Position numbers and translations under genes: made by a program. Positions 58,009-64,000 of a stretch of 64,000 nucleotides of DNA are shown in pieces (the stretch's first letter is position 1; the number at the start of each line of letters is the position of its first letter). Under the pieces are notes generated by a model. It had not been told where the DNA came from. It worked only from the letters and a program-made list of their open reading frames with translations, and ran no database searches. This DNA is from Ensifer aridi (GTDB lineage: Bacteria > Pseudomonadota > Alphaproteobacteria > Rhizobiales > Rhizobiaceae): positions 312,402-376,401 of the forward strand of contig NZ_LUAV01000014.1 in NCBI RefSeq assembly GCF_002078505.1, read 5' to 3'.

Positions 58009-59742
58009 ATGAGCAAGGATAAACATTTCCTGTGGCCGTGGGACAACCAAAGCCAAGATCAAGACCAGGACCAGAGCCAGCACGAACTTCAAGCTCAGCT
58101 CGAACTTCAGAAGCAGAAGCAGGATCAGGACCAAGGGCAGGATCAAGCGCAGGATCAGGGGCAAGACCAGACGCAGTCCAGCGAGTCCTATAACCTCAAC
58201 GGCAATCTGAACGGCAATGGCAATGCCAATGGAAACGCGAACGGCAACGGGAACCTGAACGGGAACGGCAACGCCAACCTGAACGGGAACGGCAACGCCA
58301 ACCTGAACGGGAACGGCAATGCCAACCATAACGGCAATGCCAACCTGAACGCGAACCTCAACAAGAACGAGACGAAGGTTGACGTCGAAAGCAAGACCGA
58401 TGTCGATGTGGACGTAGATGTCGATCTTGACCTCTCGGGGTGGGAGCCGACGGACGATGATTTCGTGGATGTCGACAATTCGACCATTCACGGCATGGCG
58501 AGCGTCAGCTTCAAGGACATCCTGAACGACTCGCTTAATGGCTCAGGCAATGACGTGGGTAACGTCTTCAGCCAATCCGCCATCATGTCGGATGACGACC
58601 ATCTGCACGACGTTTCGAACAGTGGCGTCCTGAACCAGAACGGCAACGCCAATGCCGGCTCCGCCACGTCTGACGACGGCATCGACGCCGGCGGCGACGG
58701 CGGCTCGGGTGGCGACGATGCCGATGCCGACGGCGGCAATGGCGGCGACGGTGGCAACGCGCTTGGTGGCTTCGCCGGTGGTGGTAAGGCGATCGGCAGC
58801 GACGCAATCAACAATGGCTCCGCGACCGGCGGCGACGGCCTCGGCGGCATCGCGGCAAGCGTCGGCGTCGGTACGGGCGGCACGAGCGGTAGCGCTAACG
58901 GCGGTACGGCTACCGCCGGCAACGGTGGTAACGGCGGTGCTGGCCTCGGTGTCGGGCTCGGGCTCGGTGTTGGTCTCGGCGTCGGCGCGGCAGCCGGCGG
59001 CGACGGTGGCAACAGCACAGCCGGCAACGGCGGCGAGACGGGTGACGTCGAAAGCGACGACGCGAACGCCAGCGATGCCGGCAACGGCGGCGACGGTGCC
59101 GATACCGACGACTTCTCGATTCCGATCCTGAACTTCGGCGGCGATGGCGGCGACAACGATGGCGGCAACAGCATCGCCCTTGGCAGGACCGGCAACGCCA
59201 ATGGTGGCAGCTCGGGCGATGCAGGTGACGGCGGCGACGCGCTGGGCGCAGGTGTTGGCGTGGGTGCAGGCATCGGCATCGGTGCCGGTAACGGCGGCGG
59301 TGGTGGTGGCGGTGGCGCTGCTACCGCGAACGGCGGAACAACCGGTGATGCCTTCGGCGGCGTCGGGACCGGCGGAGCAGCTACCGGCGGTGCCGGCGAT
59401 GGCGGCCTTGCTCTCACCGGTGCATGGGCAGGCGACACCTGGGCCGGTGGCGGCGTAGCCGGTGATGCCACAGGCGGAGCTGGCGGAGCTGGCGGCGCTG
59501 GCGGCATTGCGACGACCGGGGCTGGCGGAGCTGGTGGAGCTGGCGGCACGTGGGGTTCCTACAATGGAGACGATAGTTTCCTCGAAGGGATCTCCTCGGC
59601 AACAGCCGATGCGGTGATCGACACCAACGCCTTCAACCAGCAGATCGTGCTCGGCGCCAATCTGCAGGGCAATACCATCGACATGACGGTCGTCGGCGGC
59701 AACTACAGCAGCACGACGGTTGGCGAGGACGACGACGCCTGA
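58009..59742 (+). CDS. Gln/Asp-Asn/Gly-Gly-rich low-complexity protein, candidate type I secretion substrate
   Basis: A 577-residue protein of extreme composition. Residues 14-57 are Gln/Asp-rich (QDQDQDQSQ, QDQGQDQAQ). Residues 62-118 are Asn/Gly repeats (NLNGNGNA units), and residues 122-142 alternate Asp/Val. Residues 143-210 are ordinary sequence. From ~211 to ~535 the protein is Gly/Ala/Asp/Asn-rich. Residues 540-577 are ordinary again and end GEDDDA. There is no N-terminal signal peptide and no membrane helix, which fits export by the adjacent type I transporter. The motif N-x-h-x-Q-x-x-h-h-x-D-x-D occurs at residues 185-197 (NVFSQSAIMSDDD) and, degenerate, at 540-552 (NAFNQQIVLGANL); it is shared with the next gene. 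Function unknown; a surface or matrix role is a guess. Confidence 0.82.
   Translation: MSKDKHFLWPWDNQSQDQDQDQSQHELQAQLELQKQKQDQDQGQDQAQDQGQDQTQSSESYNLNGNLNGNGNANGNANGNGNLNGNGNANLNGNGNANLNGNGNANHNGNANLNANLNKNETKVDVESKTDVDVDVDVDLDLSGWEPTDDDFVDVDNSTIHGMASVSFKDILNDSLNGSGNDVGNVFSQSAIMSDDDHLHDVSNSGVLNQNGNANAGSATSDDGIDAGGDGGSGGDDADADGGNGGDGGNALGGFAGGGKAIGSDAINNGSATGGDGLGGIAASVGVGTGGTSGSANGGTATAGNGGNGGAGLGVGLGLGVGLGVGAAAGGDGGNSTAGNGGETGDVESDDANASDAGNGGDGADTDDFSIPILNFGGDGGDNDGGNSIALGRTGNANGGSSGDAGDGGDALGAGVGVGAGIGIGAGNGGGGGGGGAATANGGTTGDAFGGVGTGGAATGGAGDGGLALTGAWAGDTWAGGGVAGDATGGAGGAGGAGGIATTGAGGAGGAGGTWGSYNGDDSFLEGISSATADAVIDTNAFNQQIVLGANLQGNTIDMTVVGGNYSSTTVGEDDDA
58252..58323 (+). repeat. 24-base tandem repeat, three copies, in-frame
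   Basis: Units at 58252-58275, 58276-58299 and 58300-58323, the third with one base change. Each encodes NLNGNGNA. As a multiple of three it can gain or lose copies without breaking the reading frame, so length variation between strains is likely. Confidence 0.9.
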
Positions 59743-59852
59743 CCGTAAAGCGACGTCACCGATCCGCATTCTTCGGAATCGGGCATTGAAATGGACTGCG
59801 CGGGTTCCCCCCGCGCAGTCCCACAGCACCGAAATAAAAAAGGGGGCTGACA

Positions 59853-61865
59853 ATGACCCTGTATTTCGACAAGACGACCGAGGCGATCTCCCACTTCATC
59901 GGCCTCTTCGCAATCGCTCTTGAAGAAATTCGTCTGCGTGACGCCTACGAAGAATTCAAGGCCCTCCAGAAAGCGCAGGACGAGCCGCCGGAGCTCCCTT
60001 CCGTGCCGGTCACGGTGAAGGCACCCTATGAGCTCAAGGACTTCGACCCCGGTATTTCCTACCGACCGGCCGAGCCGGATCTGGTCGAGTTGAACCCGAG
60101 GCTATATCCCGGCCTTCGCCCACCCGAAATACAGATTTCGCGCGAAGCTGACGGCATCGACGCTCGCGAGCTCGATAGCCGGCACGGATGGGCCGCCTCA
60201 TCATCAGCCGGCACTCCCGAACTTCACATCGATCCGCCCGGATCGACGGCCGTGTACGCTTCTCAACAGATATGGCTCTCGGACAATGACGCCGTCAGCC
60301 TTGGCGGTCATGGACTGCGATTCGATCCTCAGCTCGACAATACCGCGCTCATGAACGGTCTCGTCGAAGCGGCGCGGCAGATCTCCCCGATCGGCGCCGA
60401 AGAGATTCCCGGCTCCCCCGAAGAAATCGCCGCCTTCGTCACCACTGTGGCGCGAGAGCTTGACGCCTTCTCTGCGGAAAGTGACGGACAAGAAGACACC
60501 GTCGTGGTGAAATCCGATACGCTCGAAGGAACCTTCGTCAACGGAGAGGTCGTAGAGGATGCACCGCGTCTTGAGGACTACCTGCCGCCACCGGAGGAAA
60601 CGCCGGAGGACAAGCCGGCGACCTCCAATCACGCCAGCGGCAACTTCAAGGCAGGCGAGGGTCATGTCTCGATCGAGGCGTCGGTCGAACTGGAAGCCGG
60701 CGGCAACACGCTGGTCAATTCCGTCCAGCTGACGAGCAACTGGCTACAGTCGCATGTGCTCGCCGTTGCCGGCGACCATGTCGAGCTCAATGCGATCGTG
60801 CAGATAAACGTCCTGTGTGACAACGATCTCTTGAGCCCCGCCCTCAATGGCTGGACCCTCGAGCCGGGCAAGCCGACCGAGGCTTTCAACATCGCGATGT
60901 TCAAGCATCTCGATCCCGACCCCGGCGACGCGGAGCAGGCCGGACCCGGCGGCTTCCCCGCCGTTTGGGCCGTCACCGAGATCAAGGGCGACCTCTTGGT
61001 CATGAACTGGTTCGAGCAATTCACCTTCATGACCGATGAGGACACGGCCATCCTGGCGTCCGCTGGCGCGACGGCTTCGATCATCACCGGCAATAACACC
61101 GCGATCAACAATGTCTCGCTCGCGGAGCTCGGACATTACTACGATCTCATCTCCATCGGTGGAAATGTCTACGACGCCAACATCATTCAGCAGTTGAACA
61201 TCCTGCTGGACAACGATCTTGTCGGCGCCGTCGAAGGTTTCGGCACCAGCGGCAAAGGTTCGGCCTCCACCGATGGAAACCTGCTCTGGAACGAAGCGGG
61301 CATCGTGGAAGCCGGTGGCGCGACCTCCGTCAAACCGATGCCGAAATCCTACCTCGACGCCTTCGGCGACCTCGCAAGCGGAAAAAAGTCGCTCCCGGAC
61401 GATGTGCTGCAGGATGGCGCCTTCGCCGGCATGAGCGGCCTGAAGGTGCTTTATATTTCAGGCGACCTCATCAACCTCAACTACGTCAAGCAAACCAACA
61501 TTCTGGGCGATAGCGACACGGTCGCGCTGGCGATGAACAAGCTTGCGGCCCATCCAGAAGCAGACTGGACGGTTTCGACGGGTTCGAATGCATTGGTCAA
61601 CTACGCCGGCATCGTCGATGTCGATGCTGGCGGGACCATCTACACGGGCGGCCAGGCCTATTCGGACGAAATCCTGATCCAGGCCGAACTGATCAAAACC
61701 GAACCGTATCTCGGTGGTCAGGATCCCGATGCGCTCGTCAACGAAGCGGTGGCTTTTCTCGGTGAGGACATGATGGCCCCCGACCCGGGGCCGCAGCCGC
61801 CGGATCACGCACCGCCTGCAATCGATACGGCGAATGCCGACCCCATGCATAGCATGCTGGCCTGA
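59853..61865 (+). CDS. Repeat-motif protein, candidate type I secretion-linked protein
   Basis: A 670-residue acidic protein of no family I can name. The N-terminal ~40 residues are helical and the next ~240 are variable and Pro/Glu-rich in parts. From ~270 onward it is built of related segments with G-[DN]-x-x-x-x-N-x-h-x-Q-x-N-h-L-x-D-x-D. Copies by eye: 134-146 (partial), 313-325 (NAIVQINVLCDND), 385-397 (NWFEQFTFMTDED), 443-455 (NIIQQLNILLDND), 543-555 (NYVKQTNILGDSD), and a degenerate one near 606. Repeated G-x-N-[TA]-x-[IV]-N-x-[AV] turns precede several. There is no signal peptide and no TM helix. It lies 110 bases after the low-complexity gene and 20 bases before the transporter. Confidence 0.82.
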   Translation: MTLYFDKTTEAISHFIGLFAIALEEIRLRDAYEEFKALQKAQDEPPELPSVPVTVKAPYELKDFDPGISYRPAEPDLVELNPRLYPGLRPPEIQISREADGIDARELDSRHGWAASSSAGTPELHIDPPGSTAVYASQQIWLSDNDAVSLGGHGLRFDPQLDNTALMNGLVEAARQISPIGAEEIPGSPEEIAAFVTTVARELDAFSAESDGQEDTVVVKSDTLEGTFVNGEVVEDAPRLEDYLPPPEETPEDKPATSNHASGNFKAGEGHVSIEASVELEAGGNTLVNSVQLTSNWLQSHVLAVAGDHVELNAIVQINVLCDNDLLSPALNGWTLEPGKPTEAFNIAMFKHLDPDPGDAEQAGPGGFPAVWAVTEIKGDLLVMNWFEQFTFMTDEDTAILASAGATASIITGNNTAINNVSLAELGHYYDLISIGGNVYDANIIQQLNILLDNDLVGAVEGFGTSGKGSASTDGNLLWNEAGIVEAGGATSVKPMPKSYLDAFGDLASGKKSLPDDVLQDGAFAGMSGLKVLYISGDLINLNYVKQTNILGDSDTVALAMNKLAAHPEADWTVSTGSNALVNYAGIVDVDAGGTIYTGGQAYSDEILIQAELIKTEPYLGGQDPDALVNEAVAFLGEDMMAPDPGPQPPDHAPPAIDTANADPMHSMLA

Positions 61866-61885
61866 TGGGAGCGCGGGAGGAGATG

Positions 61886-64000
61886 ATGACCGACCACCGC
61901 GATCCGTCCCGGGAGCAATTCGCAACCGATGGCGACGAGGCTGCGGACGAGGCGGAGTTCTCCCCGCAGACCCCGGCCGCGGATGCTGCCCGCCAGCAAC
62001 TGCTCCGCAGAATCGACCGCACGGAAAATGTCTTGGATTGCAGTGTCAAGGAGTTCGACAAGGTGGTTGATCAGCTTCGCGGCGCGGCGGCCGCAAGAAT
62101 TCGCCAGGAAACAGATCGTGCAGATACGGCCGCACCACCTACGTCCGAACGGAGCGCGACGGCGACGACGGAGGTCATGCAACAGACAAGGACGCCCACG
62201 CTAAAGGCCGATAACGCGAACACCGCCGAAATCGTGCCCGGCCCGCGAGGCGGCAGTGCCGAGCAGCGTCCGCCCGTCCAGGAGGTCCGGCCCGAACCGC
62301 GCTTCGAAAAGCCGAGCATCGAGCCAAGGTCCGAACTCAAGGATAAGTCCTCCATACCGGGGATGGTCGTGATCGACGGCGACCGGGGCCCCATCAAGGC
62401 TGAGCCTAGATCTCCCGACAAAGGCGGCTCCTCGGGCGGAGGAAGCGGCGGTGGCAATGGCGGAGGCGGAGGCGTTTTCCACAAGCGCCTCGGCCCGGTC
62501 GATTTTTCCGCCAGCCTCAAGGCAGGTCTGCGGGCGATCAAGCAGAACCTGGTGGTCGTGATGGTGTTCACGCTCGCAACCAATGTGCTCGTGCTCGCAA
62601 TACCGATCTATCTGTTTCAGATATCGGACCGGGTGCTCACCAGCCGCTCGGTCGACACGCTGGTCATGCTCACCGTGCTGATCGTCGGTGCGGTGATTCT
62701 GCAGGCCGTTTTCGACGGAATTCGCCGCATGATCCTCATGCGGACGGCGGTCGAGGTTGCCGCCCAGTTGGGTGCGCCGATCCTCAGCGCGGCCGCCCGA
62801 GCCTCGCTGCACAGCAACGGGCGGGAATATCAGACGCTTGGAGACCTGCAGCAGCTTCGCTCCTTTCTGGTGTCGAGCACGCTGCTTTCCTTCCTCGATG
62901 CTCCGATCGCGCCGTTCTTCGTCCTGGCGGTCTTCCTGATCCACCCGCATCTCGGTTCGATCGTCATCGCTTCGGCCCTGCTCCTGCTCATCGTCACCTT
63001 GTTGAACCAGAAGGCGACGGCGGCCCCCTTTGGAGAGGCCAACACATTCCAGAGCAAGGCGAACCTCCACCTCGACTCGATGTCGCGCAATTCGCAGATC
63101 ATCAACGCGCTGGCGATGATCCCGGAAGCCGTGCGTATCTGGGGCAAGGACATGGCCGGCTCGCTCAAGGCCCAAGTCACGGCGCAGGACCGCAACATAG
63201 CCCTTGCCTCGCTCTCCAAGGCCGTGCGGCTGCTCACCCAGGTCATGATGCTTGGCTGGGGAGCTCATCTCGCCCTCGATGGCGAGCTAACGGGCGGCAT
63301 GGTCATTGCCGCATCGATCGTCGCCGGCCGGGCGCTCGGCCCAATCGAGGGAGCGATCGAAGGCTGGCACCAGGTCATCCAGTCGCGTGCCGCCTATTCG
63401 CGCATCGCTTCGCTGCTTCAGAGCTCGCCGCTCAATTTCGAGCGACTGAAACTGCCCCGTCCCGAGGGCCGTCTCGACGTCGAGCGGCTGCTTTTCGTCC
63501 CGCAGGGCACCAAGCGCGTCGTCCTCAACGGCGTGACCTTCTCGCTCAGTCCGGGCGACTCCCTTGCCGTGATCGGCAGTTCCGGCGCGGGCAAGACGAC
63601 GCTCGGCAAGATGCTCGTCGGCTCCATCCTGCCCACTTCCGGCAATGTCCGGCTCGACCTCATGGACTTGAGGAACTGGGATCAGCGTCAGTTCGGCGAA
63701 AATATCGGCTATCTCCCGCAAGACGTTCAGCTCTTTCCGGGAACGATCAAGGCCAATATCGCGCGCATGCAGGAGGACGCCAGCGACGCCGACATCTATG
63801 CCGCCGCCAAGCTTGCCGACGTGCACGACATGATCGCCCTGCTGCCGCACGGATACGAGACCTTCGTCGCGGCCGACGGATCGCCGCTCTCCGGCGGGCA
63901 AAAGCAGCGCGTCGCGCTCGCCCGGGCTTTTTTCGGCAACCCGCGCATGGTGGTGCTCGACGAGCCCAATTCCAATCTCGACAGCGCCGGCGAGGCCGCG
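61886..64000 (+). CDS. Type I secretion ABC transporter (PrtD-like), N-terminally extended, cut by window edge
   Basis: Open from ATG 61886 to the window end (705 codons, no stop). GGAGG five bases upstream favours this ATG over the one at 61883. Residues 1-~200 are a charged, Pro/Glu-rich, apparently disordered extension ending in a Gly/Ser run (about 180-196). The transmembrane domain (from ~218, LATNVLVLAIPIYLFQISDR) then leads to the ATPase. Walker A is GSSGAGKTT at ~564, the signature LSGGQKQRVALARA at ~668, and Walker B VVLDEPNSNLD. It is of the PrtD/HlyB-exporter type without a peptidase domain. A membrane-fusion partner would be expected just beyond the window. Its likely cargo is the preceding two proteins. 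Confidence 0.92.
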   Translation, partial: MTDHRDPSREQFATDGDEAADEAEFSPQTPAADAARQQLLRRIDRTENVLDCSVKEFDKVVDQLRGAAAARIRQETDRADTAAPPTSERSATATTEVMQQTRTPTLKADNANTAEIVPGPRGGSAEQRPPVQEVRPEPRFEKPSIEPRSELKDKSSIPGMVVIDGDRGPIKAEPRSPDKGGSSGGGSGGGNGGGGGVFHKRLGPVDFSASLKAGLRAIKQNLVVVMVFTLATNVLVLAIPIYLFQISDRVLTSRSVDTLVMLTVLIVGAVILQAVFDGIRRMILMRTAVEVAAQLGAPILSAAARASLHSNGREYQTLGDLQQLRSFLVSSTLLSFLDAPIAPFFVLAVFLIHPHLGSIVIASALLLLIVTLLNQKATAAPFGEANTFQSKANLHLDSMSRNSQIINALAMIPEAVRIWGKDMAGSLKAQVTAQDRNIALASLSKAVRLLTQVMMLGWGAHLALDGELTGGMVIAASIVAGRALGPIEGAIEGWHQVIQSRAAYSRIASLLQSSPLNFERLKLPRPEGRLDVERLLFVPQGTKRVVLNGVTFSLSPGDSLAVIGSSGAGKTTLGKMLVGSILPTSGNVRLDLMDLRNWDQRQFGENIGYLPQDVQLFPGTIKANIARMQEDASDADIYAAAKLADVHDMIALLPHGYETFVAADGSPLSGGQKQRVALARAFFGNPRMVVLDEPNSNLDSAGEAA

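Noticed and set aside
58252..58323. Tandem repeat considered as a CRISPR array
   Set aside because: Units are contiguous with no spacers, and lie in frame within a coding sequence; no cas genes are nearby.
58690..59580. RTX calcium-binding nonapeptides in the Gly-rich protein
   Set aside because: Isolated GGxGxD matches occur (for example GGSGGDDAD), but there is no tandem nine-residue periodicity, so I do not call it an RTX protein.
58543..59853. Long open frames antisense to the Gly-rich gene (436 and 353 codons)
   Set aside because: They arise because Gly/Ala/Asp codons of GC-rich DNA read as Ala/Pro/Ser on the other strand. No ribosome site or family features; the plus frame has the sensible start, and its motifs are shared with the next gene.

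Overview
The window is high-GC alphaproteobacterial chromosome. Gene content and order (emrR/emrAB, gltX-lysS, a Pha/Mrp antiporter operon, cobFGHIJKLM, modABC, bkdAa-bkdAb-bkdB-lpdV, and the hmgA/fahA/maiA/hpd block) match what I remember of Sinorhizobium (Ensifer). A RIME-like intergenic element and two copies of a rhizobial hairpin repeat fit this. The genus call rests on recall and synteny, not on a search.

Layout. 1-4.3 kb: a cut-off Tat-exported phosphoesterase, then the EmrAB multidrug efflux pump with divergent TetR repressor EmrR and two visible operators. 4.3-10 kb: a VOC protein, an AraC regulator, TerC, and the glutamyl- and lysyl-tRNA synthetases. 10-17.5 kb: an unknown membrane-anchored protein, a nucleoside hydrolase, a ligase-associated exonuclease plus ATP-dependent DNA ligase pair, and a CHASE-like/PAS/GGDEF/EAL protein. 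17.6-23.8 kb: a RIME-like element and a six-gene cation/proton antiporter operon. 23.8-25.7 kb: a divergent quinone reductase/LysR pair. 25.7-32.8 kb: aerobic cobalamin (corrin ring) genes, with cobK inverted against the rest. 32.9-39.5 kb: ung, modABC under a Mo-box, a chemoreceptor, and a ModE-type regulator lacking the molybdate-binding domain. 39.6-46.3 kb: an FAD oxidoreductase and the branched-chain 2-oxoacid dehydrogenase operon. 46.3-55 kb: a thiolase bracketed by repeats, purU, and tyrosine/homogentisate catabolism (hpd; hmgA-MBL hydrolase-fahA-maiA) with Lrp and MarR regulators.

55-64 kb is the accessory and most unusual part. It holds a LuxR-type regulator, about 1.1 kb of partly AT-rich non-coding DNA, and a small protein with an RNKYSH (HEPN-like) motif. 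Three co-directional genes follow: a 577-aa Gln/Asp-Asn/Gly-Gly low-complexity protein, a 670-aa protein, and a type I secretion ABC transporter with a roughly 200-residue disordered N-terminal extension, which runs off the window. By eye, the two non-transporter proteins share a spaced motif, N-x-h-x-Q-x-x-[IV]-[LM]-x-D-x-D. It occurs about five times in the second protein and about twice in the first, which suggests a linked secreted pair exported by the adjacent transporter. I regard this as the best candidate for an undescribed system here; its function is unknown.
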